Below, piece by piece: positions 34,701 through 44,856 of a stretch of 64,000 nucleotides of DNA. The notes below the pieces were generated by a model. That model ran no database searches and was not told where the DNA came from. It was given only the letters and a program-made list of their open reading frames with translations. The DNA lies in the NCBI GenBank assembly GCA_024500155.1, contig CM044858.1, positions 1,364,001 to 1,428,000 of the forward strand, given 5' to 3'. Origin of the DNA: Chenopodium formosanum (lineage: Eukaryota; Streptophyta; Magnoliopsida; Caryophyllales; Amaranthaceae). The first letter of the stretch is position 1, and every line of letters starts with the position of its first letter. A program made the position numbers and the translations under genes.

Positions 34701-37700
34701 ATTCTAATCCAGAAACAATATATTATGAAGACTAAAATTCTTACCTCTGGTATGGCGTTACTCATTGCAAGATCCTGATCAGTGAAGATTGATTTTGGTT
34801 CGATTCCACACATCGACTTTTTGAAAATTTTAAGAAGCCAAACAAATGTGTCAGTCTTTTCGTCACTTATGAATGCACATCCAAACATTGTTGTTCTCCG
34901 GTGACAGTTTATACCAACAAATGGTGCACATATCAACCCATATTTGTTTGTTCTGTATGTTGTATCGAAGATTAAAACATCACCATAGGCTTTGAAATCT
35001 TCAAACATTTGAGAATCACGCCAAAAATAGCTCACCACATTGTTTTCTTCTCCAAATTTCAGTCTATAAAAGAATGAAGGATCATTATCTGCTCTCTCTT
35101 GAAGGGTATCCAATACATTCTGCATGTCTCCACCTTCAACCATACTCATTTTCACCCTTGATACATAGTTAAGGTGGTCTCTCTTAGTATGACCTACACA
35201 TTCTTCTCCTCCAGCTTCATTGGTGATATAATTGTAAGCATCCATTGGTTTGATACCACTTTCAACCATGCTTTCAATTAGTTCACCCATTGGTGCTGAT
35301 ATTTGCCTTTCTGATCTTAGATGATGACGTTGAACTGTTATAACCAATTCATGATTATGCTCCAACTCATGTGTAACAGCTTCGAAACTTCCTTCTTTGG
35401 TTTTCTTGAAACGAATATGAGCTTTGCATCCAGTTCTTGTCTCATTTACCTCCCTATCTTTTCTCTTTTTTTCATCAGTTTTACCCAACATGGGTATTTC
35501 CACTGAATTTTGTTCACCTGCCATCTTCATTTTACCCTTTGTATGCCCTTCTTTAGAACATCTAAAATAAAACTCATACAATTTATTATTATTATCTCTT
35601 CTCTTTGTTGATTTTCTGACACTGAAACCAACAGACCTTGAATGAGCTTTGTATAAAACAAATCCCTCATTGTAGTCTGATACAGTATAACCTGCTAGAC
35701 ATTTACTTATGTTTTCATCCTTGTCATATTTGTAATAATCTGCAAGACTAGTATATATGAAACATATCATAATTTATTTTTGTCAGGAAATAAAGTATTA
35801 TACACAGTAAATAAATATTCTTTAAATTTATGATACTTAAGAATTATCATGTCTTAGTCAGGAATTACATTATTTAAATCAGGAATTACTAAATACTAGT
35901 CAGGAAATAAATAATCTCAGTCAGGTTTAGGTTTATCTTTAATCAGGAAATAGATAATATCAGTCAGAAATAATAATATTTGTATCTGATTATAATATGT
36001 TGTTGATTATTTTTTCAGGAATTAGATTATTTATGTCACTTATTAGTTTTGTTTTGTCAGGAATTAAATTTTGTATGTCAGGTATTAAAATATTTTGATT
36101 AGTAATTAATTTGAATATATCAGGAATTAGATTGTATATTTCAGGAATAAAATTGTTTCAATCAGAAATTAAATTGAAACAATTTTATTAATTTAATTTC
36201 AGTAACAAAAAATAGTCAAAATATCAAAAAATTGTTCGAATCAGAAATTAGATTATTATAGTCAGGAATAAAGTTATATTAGTCAAGAAAATACATAATA
36301 AATTACTCAGGACTTAAATGATAAATATACGAAAATTAGAATATATCAGGAATTAAAATGTAAATTTCAGGAATAAAATTGTTTCAATCAGAAATTAAAT
36401 TGAAACAATTTTAATAATCTAATTTCAGTAACAAAAAATAGTCAAAATATTGTTCGAATCAGAAATTAGATTATAATAGTCAGGAATGAAGTTATATTAG
36501 TCAGGAAAATAGATAATAAATTACTCAGGACATAAATGATGTGGTCAGGTTTAAGATAAATATAGTCAGGAAATTAGAATTTAATAACTCATGACCTTCC
36601 CTCTTCCCTTTTCAAAAAACACGTAAAATCATTTACCAGACATAAAATTAATTGAATAAAATGAAATGAATTTACTAGAAAAGAGGTTAATTATAAATGA
36701 AAAGATATATTTGAAAAGGCATGACTCTCCCTCTTCCAAAACACTGCATCTATTCACATTCTTAACATTATATATAGGTAACCATATTGTCAACAAACTG
36801 TATTCAGAAAAAGAAAAAAAAAATCCATATAAACTGCTTCAGTTAGAAATTTTAATTAATCTTATAAGAATTTAACTACTGCTATAACAAAAGGTATATT
36901 TTTTTTCTTATTATGATTATACCTTTGTTAGTGTTGTTTTATTGAGTTTTGTTATGATTTATGTTTTCATTTTGTTTTGTTTAGATGGCTAATCAAATCC
37001 CACACCCAATTGACGCCTTAGAAGATGCACATCCAGCAATGGCTGTTGAAGAAATATTATGCATGCATATTTTCCCTAGGTGCACATTCAAAGCCCAGGC
37101 GATGATTAATTGTACATGTAAATATTATAATGAATTATGGTATTATAAATATTGGATTCCAGAAACAGTAAGAAGAAATCATAATTCAAATGAATGGTGG
37201 GTTGCATATGACATTATGAGGCATAAGGGTTATGGGTTTCATAATGGCATGGTGCAAGACTAAGCTGAATTTCTGAATGGATTACGTTTTGTTTTTGCTG
37301 AAGAAGAAGCCAGCAAATTAAAGAGAAAAAGAGAAGAGGCAAATCATCCATGCAGAGAGGCAAAAAGAATTAAAATTGAGGAAGATTATCTTTGTAGCTT
37401 ATTTTCAATGTTTTGTACTTTATCATAATTAAATAACATTTCAGTAATATGTAATTTGGAAATTTAGTTTATGTATTTTATTTTTGAAAATTTAGTTGAT
37501 GTTATTTTATTTTTGGAAATTTGGTTGATGTTATTTTATTTTTGGAAATAGGGTTGATGTTATTTTATTTTTTGTTTTAGTTGATGATATCAGTAGCTTA
37601 TACTCAGGAATTAGCATATCTTAAACAGGAATTAGATTTTATAGATCAGGTATTATGATATATTATTCATAAATAAAATTAACTCAGTCAGGTTTAAGAT

Positions 37701-39305
37701 AAAATTAGTCAGGAAACAGATAATAATAGTCAGGAGTTGTAATACCAATATAATTTGCAGTAATTAAATGTTTGAAAATTTATTATACCCAGGAATTACA
37801 TTATGTTAGTCAGGAATTAGATAGTTCTTGTCAGAAAATAGATATGGATAGTCAGTTTAAAAATAATAATATTTAGATACATTATAACTCGTCAGGTTTA
37901 AGATAATATTAGTCAGAAAATAGATAATAATATTCAGGAATAATAATATCAATATTTAAATAGAGTAATTAAATGTTTTAAGATTTATAACATTAGTCAG
38001 GAATTAGCATATATTAGTCAGGAATTAGATAATTATTGTCAGAAAATAGATATGGATAGTCAGTTTTAGGATAATAATATTCACACGTATTATAACTTAG
38101 TCAGGTTTAAGATAATATTAGTCAGAAAATAGATAATAATAGTCAGGAATTGTAATATTAATATTAAATACAATAATTATATGTTTTAAAATTTATAATA
38201 CTCAGGAATTATCATATATTAGTCAGGAATAAAATAGTGCTGGTCAGAAAATAGATATTGATAGTAAGTTTTAGGTTAATAATATTCAGATATATGATAG
38301 TCAGGTTTAAAATAAAATTAGTCAGGAAATAAATTAACATAGTCAGGAATTGAAAAGAAAAGAAATAAAATTATTCAGGAAATAAATAATGATCGTCAGG
38401 TTTTAAATAATGATAGTCAGTTTTAAAATAATTATAGTCAGATTTAAAATAATAATAGTCAGGCAGGGATACTAGATTTTTAAATGCAGTTAGAAATATT
38501 TTGAAATTTTCAGGAATTAGATTATTTTACTAATTTTGTTTAGGAAATAGGTTCTATTAATCAGGAATTATATTATCTGCAATTACATCAATAAATTACA
38601 GAGTATACTTTTACAGAACATTTAATTATCTGTATACCTATTATACTTGTAGCATCTTCATCTCTTTCTGCATCATCTCTTTCTTCATTTATATTTTCTT
38701 CTAGAATAACATTATTTGCTGCATTCATCATTAGTGTTAGTATATTTGAATTTCACTCTGAAATTATCAAAAAAATGGATTCAAATGAAAATTAATTTTC
38801 TGCGACAATTGTAGTTACATATTAAAATAGCTTTGCATGCAAATCATAAGTTGAAGTTAAATTCGATCGAATACTATAGTAAACTTAATTTCAAAATGAA
38901 TAGTTGAAATAAAATGTAATTGAAAATAAATTAGGCCTGATTTCAAATTATAAGTCGAAATTAACTACGATCTGAAATTCGATTGGCATTAATTGCAAAT
39001 AATAAGTAGAAATTAACTCGAATTTAAATACGATCTGATATTAAATTGAAATTTAATACGATCTGAAATTCAATTTGGCTTGCATGCGAATTATAAGTCG
39101 AAATTCATATTTCAAAATCGGTATAATACAATCTGAAATCATGCGAATTATAAATCGAAATCAATATTATATGAAATTTGAAATTACATGCAATCAAAAT
39201 TATGAATTAGATTGTACCTTTTTCAGCAGTAATTGAGCTGGAAATTGATTCTATAGGTGAATCAGAATCTCCTTCAATCATCATCCTATTGTTTGATTTC
39301 TCCAT
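28773..39305 (-). CDS. FAR1-type Mutator transposase, apparently intact
   Basis: Five exons on minus: 39218-39305, 38638-38718, 34745-35739, 30821-31616, 28773-29131. Sites are GT-AG, phases fit, and the sum is 2319 bases: 772 codons plus TAA, with no internal stop in the exons as read. Domains: acidic N-terminus; FAR1-type zinc-binding domain about residues 83-187 (Cys117, Cys161, His184, His186); MULE DDE transposase with Asp315 (FDTTYRTN), Asp377 (TDQD), the C-x2-H motif (398-401) and candidate third acid Glu485; SWIM zinc finger (Cys603, Cys605, Cys615, His617); and a basic C-terminus with KTKGRPKKNKR. It should bind element ends and cut and join DNA in the nucleus. Exon 2 uses an acceptor after atgaatgcag with TACTAAC 18 bases upstream; a more distal AG would create a stop. 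The introns (2.9, 3.1 and 1.7 kb) hold plus-strand genes. Confidence 0.85.
29679..29686 (+). promoter_or_regulatory. TATA box of the B3-domain gene
   Basis: TATAAAAG, 56 bases before the ATG at 29742; good spacing for a short leader. Confidence 0.55.
29742..30190 (+). CDS. Small B3-domain DNA-binding protein inside the MULE
   Basis: Two exons, 29742-29810 and 29888-30190, joined in phase 0: 123 residues. Nearly the whole protein is one domain with the B3 pattern: GLPEDWKLFLL near residue 24, FWDVRVISI, a Gly-rich turn, then WENFVAANNIVVGDRLDVY, then a terminal strand (IYIRIF). B3 domains are plant DNA-binding folds (ARF, ABI3 and REM families). The sequence looks most like the divergent REM type, but this is by eye only. 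It lies in the transposase intron between exons 4 and 5, on the opposite strand. Its own TATA box argues for independent transcription. Possible roles are regulation of the element or binding of its repeats; neither is shown. Confidence 0.7.
32760..33149 (+). CDS. Unknown 129-residue protein in transposase intron
   Basis: Single coding exon, preceded by a probable 107-bp leader intron (donor after 32650, acceptor before 32758). The protein begins MEENKVILRFKYLSV, is acidic in the middle, contains YPVFQYIYKGKYRTLEDDGDVFKMIRRL and ends in a Pro/Tyr-rich tail (PPPGYPHYGAQPPQ). The beta-rich start and the DDGDV segment recall N-terminal regions of some plant MuDR-like transposases, but this is weak. 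It lies antisense within the 3.1-kb transposase intron. The repeat units skip this frame, consistent with selection on it. Confidence 0.55.
   Translation: MEENKVILRFKYLSVVIDIEYEIGKNNLQDTTIAFEDQLRDMDDPIEGSIDLLYPVFQYIYKGKYRTLEDDGDVFKMIRRLPNQNIYNIHVGSTDDPSFLADCIIEYMMKQNGTWPPPGYPHYGAQPPQ
33560..33567 (+). promoter_or_regulatory. TATA box of the 114-residue gene
   Basis: TATAAAAG, 94 bases before the ATG at 33654; same octamer as at the B3 gene. Confidence 0.5.
33654..33998 (+). CDS. Small charged coiled-coil protein with N-terminal duplication
   Basis: 114 residues, no intron. The first part holds a near-perfect direct duplication: the segment MQN-x-SQSSTSSNDP occurs twice, 63 bases apart. The rest is Lys/Glu-rich and helical in character (FEKKLNDLLDRRDRV, then KKQKEEDQ-type repeats), ending in poly-Lys/Gln. 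No family was recognised. The same kind of charged tail closes the ULP1-like gene. It lies antisense in the 3.1-kb transposase intron, 0.5 kb after the 129-residue gene. It could be a short regulatory or DNA-associated protein; function is unknown. Confidence 0.5.
   Translation: MQNNSQSSTSSNDPQYLSNMQNKSQSSTSSNDPEENAIDNFEKKLNDLLDRRDRVKNGLMKLYEKVEKNEIEDLSKRKRAQEIWQETQNKKQKEEDQHKKEEKEQKEDQKKKQV
36985..37428 (+). pseudogene. F-box-like protein with internal stop
   Basis: Frame from ATG 36985 (directly after an AG acceptor-like ttttgtttag). The N-terminal part resembles an F-box: AVEEILCMHIFPRCTF, then INCTCKYYNELW. A TAA at 37261-37263 ends the first frame after 92 codons. The same frame continues for another 54 codons (motifs FLNGLRFVFAEEE and KLKRKREE) to TAA at 37426-37428. 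So either the gene has a nonsense mutation or the short form is functional. F-box proteins select substrates for SCF ubiquitin ligases. It lies antisense in the transposase intron between exons 2 and 3. Confidence 0.5.
37600..38330 (+). repeat. Right 206-bp tandem array, partner of 20471-21290
   Basis: The landmark atatggatagtcag recurs at 37842 and 38050, with a variant at 38255 (period 205-208). The sequence is collinear with the left block and in direct orientation. Confidence 0.85.
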
Positions 39306-39454
39306 GTTTTTATGGAATTTGCAGATTTGAATTTTATGAAATTTGGGGAAATGAAGTGGTTGAATTTCAGTGAATGACGGCGCTCGAAATTTTATGAAAA
39401 TGATTAAAATGATGAAAACGACAAAATTCAGACAATTTATAAAATGGCGCGCGG

Positions 39455-39540
39455 GCTTTGGTCGGGTTGGTCAGGCCCGCGCCTTTTTAATTAATGAGCC
39501 CGGACTCACGTGAGTCCAGTCTCACGCAAAACGTACACTT
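39455..39540 (-). repeat. Right terminal palindrome and CG-rich block
   Basis: Perfect 16-bp palindrome GGACTCACGTGAGTCC (39502-39517) with a CG-rich stretch on its inner side (39448-39486), mirroring the left end. Outside it comes CGTACAC and nine T residues. Confidence 0.75.
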
Positions 39541-39699
39541 TTTTTTTCTACCACCGATTTCCCTTGATTTTAGGATTTTTAGTTCTTTATACTTCTTGAT
39601 AACATGCGCCTGCTCAAATATCACCAAACTATTTAATATATGAATCCCATGTAAATTCTATGATGTTGTTTGTATGTACACTTAAAAAGCTAATAAACC

Positions 39700-39799
39700 A
39701 CATAGTGAGGGATAACTCAAGTAGTTAGAGCTCCCCTCCCGGTCCAAGAGATCTTTGGATCGATTCTCATCATCCGCCCTTGTGGCTCTAAACACCAAA
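39700..39799 (+). mobile_element. Short tRNA-derived SINE
   Basis: 100 bp with box A-like AACTCAAGTAGTTAGAGC and box B-like GGATCGATTCTC, ending in an A run. Flanked by identical 16-bp repeats aaaaagctaataaacc at 39684-39699 and 39800-39815. Confidence 0.85.
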
Positions 39800-39815
39800 A
39801 AAAAGCTAATAAACC

Positions 39816-40678
39816 TTAACAATAGTTGCAATTAAAAAACGACAAGATTATTTTTTTTTTTTTGGGGGGGGGGGATGATAAGTTAGTAGGATTTTATTCC
39901 AAATCAAAGTTTGCAAGAGTCAAGAGACTTTGCGGAAATAAGAAGAGCAACTATGAAAAAGTAAAATAAACAGTCACTTGGTAATAAACCGTTTCATTGT
40001 ACATACAAATTTTTTCTTTTTAAATAATAATAATAATAATATCATATAAGTGAAAAGCATTAGAATTTTTTTATTTTAAAAAAAATCATTACAAATTATT
40101 TGTTAACAAAAACAAAATTAATTGATGATATATTTAATGATAAAAAAAACATTAAATATATTAATAATAGTAATTAATGAGGGTATTAAAGTAAATACAC
40201 ATTTTATACACAACTTTGCACATAGTTTTGAGGGTATAATTGGTAGTACACTATTCCTAAGAGATGTTTTCTACTTTTTATAAGGTAGGGATTTCGTTTT
40301 GAAAGTTCAAAATTTATTCGTTTTGAAAGTTCAAAATTTAACGTCTCCATTGAACACCTTTGATATAAAAAAAATAGTTGATATTTACAAAATTCATTTC
40401 TATTGTATTAAATCATAAAAATATGTTATACACGTATTTATTTTATTATGATCTCATAAATAATGAGTCAGTCACAAAAACAAAAATCGTCATAATATAC
40501 TTCCATTGTTCTCCGATGATTCCTAACCCCTACAAAGTTTTTGTTACTGCGTAGAAACATAAGGTGAGCACCACTAGTCCACAACTAACGATATAAAATT
40601 GTGATAAAGTCAAAAATGCGAAACACACAGGCGTGCAAAATTTGAAAAAAAGACGTAGGTAGGTGACAACAACACTAG
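39816..40678. other. Upstream spacer of the F-box/LRR gene
   Basis: AT-rich, with T and G runs near 39850-39870 and an ATA/AAT-rich stretch near 40026. No gene seen. Confidence 0.5.
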
Positions 40679-40688
40679 TATATAAATA
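40679..40688 (+). promoter_or_regulatory. Candidate TATA box of the F-box/LRR gene
   Basis: TATATAAATA, 365 bases before the ATG. This implies a long leader of about 340 bases or an unrecognised leader intron. Confidence 0.35.
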
Positions 40689-41053
40689 GTGCTATCAGCA
40701 CTACTATTGTACAACCAAAAAAAAAAAAACAAGGAAGATTTTTCTGATACAACGTGGTAACGTGTGTCGTCTTCACGAATACACGACTACGTCTACACTA
40801 GACAACTCCTGAAGAAAAAAACAAACAAAAAGTAAATTCAAAATACAATAATGAGGTAAGTAAATGTAAATTATATACACCCCACAAATCTAATCAAAAA
40901 AATGATCCGTTGGAAATAGCGACTCTTACAGGAGAGAGAAACTTCAAAGATTGTAGAAACTTGAATTCAACAAACAAACCCTAATTTTGTTTTGTTTTGT
41001 TTTCTCATTACTCTTCAATTTCAATCCCAGAAAAATCCCCAAATTAATTGAAA

Positions 41054-44037
41054 ATGGCTGCAATTGAAGATAATCATCCCAAAAACCCTAACCCTAGCGA
41101 AACTCCGAGGAAGAGAAGACCTAGCTTACCGGAGCTATGGTTTAAGGATCAGCAATTGAAGCATGCAATCTTCAGAATGCAGCAGCTTCAACAAGCTCAC
41201 AGTAATACCGATTCTCATTCCAAGAATTTGATTTTAGGTGGTGATCCTTTCTCTCTCTTATCCGATGAATCCCTTACTTTTATTCTTTCTAAGGTTCCGA
41301 TTTCGCAGCATTTTTCGAATTCATTGGTCTGTAAGAGGTGGTATGTGATTCAAGGCCAATTAATTCGTTCAATTACACTGTTTGATTGGGATTTTCTTGA
41401 ATCTGGGAGATTAACTTGTCGGTTCCCTAATTTGAGTGAGATTAATCTTGCTCCAGCTTGTTTTAGGAGTTGTTGGAGCTCTGGGATTTTGATGTCACAT
41501 AGATTGGTTTCCATTCATCTCGATTCGGAGATTGTAAGTGATACTTTGATTGGAAGTGAAGGGGTTTTGGGGTCTAGGTTGATTGATAGAGGCCTCAAAG
41601 TGCTTGCTGATGGGTGTCCTAATTTGAGCAAATTAGCGTTGGTTAATGTCAGTGACAAGGGGTTAGGTTATCTGGCTCAGAAATGTTTGATTTTGCAAGA
41701 GTTGGAGATACATTGTTGTGAGGATATGTCGTTGACAGCGATTTCCGGGTTTAAGAACTTGCAGATACTCAAATTGGTGGGTTGTGTTGATGGCTTGTAT
41801 GATTCTGTTGTAACTGATATCGGGTTGACAATGGTAGCTCAGGGTTGTAGGAGATTAGTGAAGCTTGAGCTTAGTGGGTGTGAGGGTAGCTATGATGGGA
41901 TTAAGGCCATTGGACAATGTTGTCAAATGTTGGAAGAGTTGACCCTTTGTGGTCATAAGATGGATGGTGGGTGGCTGTCGGCAATTTCGTTTTGTAGCAA
42001 TCTGAAGACATTGAAGCTCCAGTCTTGCCAAAGTATAGATAGCTGCCCTGGTCCTGATGAGCATTTGGGCTCTTGTCCGACACTTGAGGAGCTGCACTTG
42101 GAGCGATGCCAAGTTCGGGATAAAGAGAGTACAAAAGCTCTGTTCTTGGTGTGTGAATCTATCAGAGAGATTTCGTTGCAGGATTGTTGGGGGTTAGAGG
42201 ATGATATATTTCGTTATGCTGTTAATTGTAGGTATGAAATTGGTTTACTGCTTTATGTTTGTTTAATGTCTCTTTATGGCAGGATAAGACGTCATCACCC
42301 CTCCTGCATAAATTTATTCTTGGACTGGGTTACATTGTATGCTACTTCTGATAGTTGTAGATGTAGATGTTGTATAAGATCACAGTTTGCAATTTTGCAT
42401 GCAATGTTTGACCTGTCTTAAGTTCTAGAGACAATATCAGCATATCAATAATGTAGAGATTGGGTCACTACTGTTTACTTGTTCATAAATAGGGAATATG
42501 AATATTGGTGTGGTCACATTACACAAGACACTTGTCACACACTACATTAATTATATCAGCTGAGCAATGATCATGGCAATGGCATTTCATAAGTAAATTG
42601 CGCTAGCTACCAATTCATGACAATGTTTAATTTTAGTTTGCTTTAGGCTATAATGTCTGTTGCTTTTAGTCTGTCACCCTAAGCATTTTGGGGGGTTGGG
42701 GGGAGGTTTGGGGAAGGTATGCCTCTGTGAGAACGTCATGTTCTTGGCCTGCAAATGTGTATAAGCTGCTAATGATCCTGTGGCATCTGACTTTTTTTTT
42801 TGTTATATACCATTAAGCTCTTTTGGCTGAAGATAAGCAGAGTTTGAAACATGCTTGTATTGATTTATTGAAGCTTCATTGCCATTTTTTTTTTGTAAAG
42901 AAACGATTTTTCGGCATGTTAATATACTTCAGATGTATTGCTACTTGATCTGCTATTAATAACCTTAAATTATCTGTTTTTTCTTTTTCTGCCTATTTTT
43001 TTGAATTCTTTTTGATACAAGTATTTTAATGGCCTTTTCTATTAGTCTTTATCTGGTCAAAATTGAGGTTACATAACCATCGCTTTCCGGCGAGGGGGTA
43101 TACAGTGGGTTTAGATGTATATTTATGTGAAATTCAAAGTTCTTATGTTGAGTGAAATGAAGAATGTGGGTTTGTTGAATACAAGTTACTTCTATTTAGG
43201 GACTTACATGGGTTGCAAAATGTTGATTGATATTTGATGTAATGATTAATGAGCAAAATTAATGGAGATTCAAGGTTTACAACTTCCAGCTGTTGAAGAA
43301 TATGAAATTTTATGCACTATGCACTGACAAAGCAAGGTGTGGAGAGAGATATCGTAATGTTTCTTGAAGGGAGTAATGCAATCCCCAGGATACTTGTAGC
43401 TGCTGCCTGTTGGACATTCATCATTAATTGCTGCTTGCAGATGTGGACGAATTTTTGATGTTTTTAGATTCTATTAGGAAAGATTCTTTCAACAGTAACT
43501 GAACTCTTATTTTTACCTGGCCACCTGGGAAATTAGGAAAGAGTAGGTTGAATCCTAATTAGATTGGGATTTACTGTTGTAGGAAAAGTGTCTTCTCACT
43601 CTTCTGGGTACTATTCACTACTGTTTGAGTTCAACAATGGAGATTGAAATTTAATGGAAGACCATAAATCCATCACTTGCAGTGCATAAGTTAGAAATCT
43701 TAGAATGGTAACCTTTCTCCATAAGTAAATCACTCACTGTTCTTGAGTACCAATTTTGTCATATTGGATTATCTGTTTTACCCATGTAAGTGTAAAAATG
43801 GTAAATGTATAAATTTAAGCTGCCCAATTATCGTAGTAGATCTCTGGTGGTAGGATTTTATGACTGCCATGTTTTTTGTGTTCATGGGATGGAAGTAATT
43901 GTTTAAGAATGAGAGATGGAAATTCTTAGAAAAAGCATGCATGCATTTCCAAACTGTTCACCACTGACGGTTGATTATTAAAGCTAATGATTGTGAGAGA
44001 GATGGAAATTCTTAGAAAAGCATGCATGCATTTTTGT

Positions 44038-44068
<31 letters not shown>

Positions 44069-44856
44069 TGGAGTGGTATAATGTAAAAGATTTTGTAAGT
44101 GAAAGTCACAACTCATAAGTACTCTATGTGTGTATTCAGGAAAAATGGTATTTTTCTAGCACACCTTGTTGGACATTGGGGGTAGATTTGATTTTTTTTT
44201 TTTTTTTCCTAGCAGAAACTAACAGTTTATTCTTGCTTTTCATTGAAGTGTAGTTACTTGTGATCAGTGTGCTCAGGTTTTGATTTGTCTCTCATTAAGT
44301 CAGAATATAGAAGCTGATTCTGCTTTATCATGTTTTGTCCATTCTTTATTTATGATTGGGTTTTCATTTTTCACCGTTTTGTGGGTATTGGTTGGGACTT
44401 GGAAAACAACCTCTATTCTATAGTAGGAGTGTTACATTCACCCAACTTTTCATCATCTTACTTGAAGTGGGAGCCTATTTGAAGGTGTTAGCGTTGTATT
44501 GATGTTGCTGTTGTTCTTGGCATTTACTACTTTAGGTGAGACTGTCAGAATCATAACAATATATGATGGTTGGTATCATTGTTTACAGGAGGGTGAAGTC
44601 GCTATCTTTAGAAGGATGCTCTTTGCTGACAACGGAGGGCTTGGATTCAGTGGTTCATAAATGGACAGAGCTCCAGATACTGAAAGTGGTGTCATGTAAT
44701 TGTATAAAAGATTCCGAAATCTCCGCTGAGCTGGCAACTTTGTTTTCTGTCCTGAAAGAGTTGAAGTGGAGGCCAGATTCCAGATCTCTACTAGCTTCAA
44801 GTCTTGCTGGCACTGGAGTGGGAAAGAAGGGTGGTAGATTCTTCAAGAGGGTATGA
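41054..44856 (+). CDS. F-box/LRR (RNI-like) protein
   Basis: Exon 1 41054-42231 and exon 2 44589-44856, joined in phase 2: 481 residues. The start is the first ATG in frame (MAAIEDNHPK). An F-box spans about residues 64-105 (DPFSLLSDESLTFILSKV, then LVCKRWYVI). It is followed by about 12 leucine-rich repeats of the Cys-containing type (LVKLELSGC, NLKTLKLQSC, ESIREISLQDC). The C-terminus is basic (KKGGRFFKR). It resembles plant RNI-like F-box proteins of the At5g51370/At5g07670 kind. It likely acts as the substrate receptor of an SCF ubiquitin ligase; substrate unknown. An alternative end is plausible: donor at 44851 (AGG|GTATGA) and strong acceptor at 45276, adding nine different residues and ending at 45306 in frame. 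Confidence 0.9.
44035..44069. repeat. (TG)n then G run in F-box intron
   Basis: TG repeat followed by about 17 G residues; a likely polymorphic and sequencing-prone tract. Confidence 0.9.

Larger units (their letters stand above)
20160..38620 (+). repeat. Dispersed degenerate repeat, core TCAGGAATTA, one orientation
   Basis: Introns and spacers of the giant element are largely composed of units such as AGTCAGGAATTAGAT or GTCAGGAATAAACTTG, spaced about 20-25 bp. Dense blocks: 20160-21360, 22620-23450, 24590-25000, 26260-26600, 27600-28700, 30240-30770, 31620-32450, 33290-33420, 34230-34700, 35780-36580 and 37590-38620. The core reads TCAGGAAT on plus throughout, in introns of plus genes and of the minus transposase alike. 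A few hundred units is an estimate from sampled density. Exons are free of it. Confidence 0.9.
19531..39540. mobile_element. Giant Mutator-like element (about 20 kb) with ULP1 and FAR1-type genes
   Basis: Both ends carry, in inverted orientation, a GTGTA-type outer sequence, the palindrome GGACTCAYGTGAGTCC (19550-19565; 39502-39517) and then a CG-rich block. The outer edges abut nine T residues on each side, compatible with a 9-bp target duplication but uninformative because of low complexity. Inside are two long convergent genes (ULP1-like protease from the left, transposase from the right) and four plus-strand short genes in transposase introns. The transposase domains place it in the Mutator superfamily. 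ULP1-bearing MULEs (KAONASHI type) are known in plants. The combination with B3 and F-box-like genes and pervasive minisatellite is unusual. Confidence 0.8.

Noticed and set aside
20160..38620. CRISPR-like regular repeats
   Set aside because: Units are degenerate, spacers are not unique, and the DNA is a plant nuclear genome.
38719..38757. Distal acceptor (ttatcag|AGTG, read on minus) for transposase exon 2
   Set aside because: Would place TGA in frame right at the junction; the acceptor at 38719-38720 keeps the frame and has a TACTAAC branch site.
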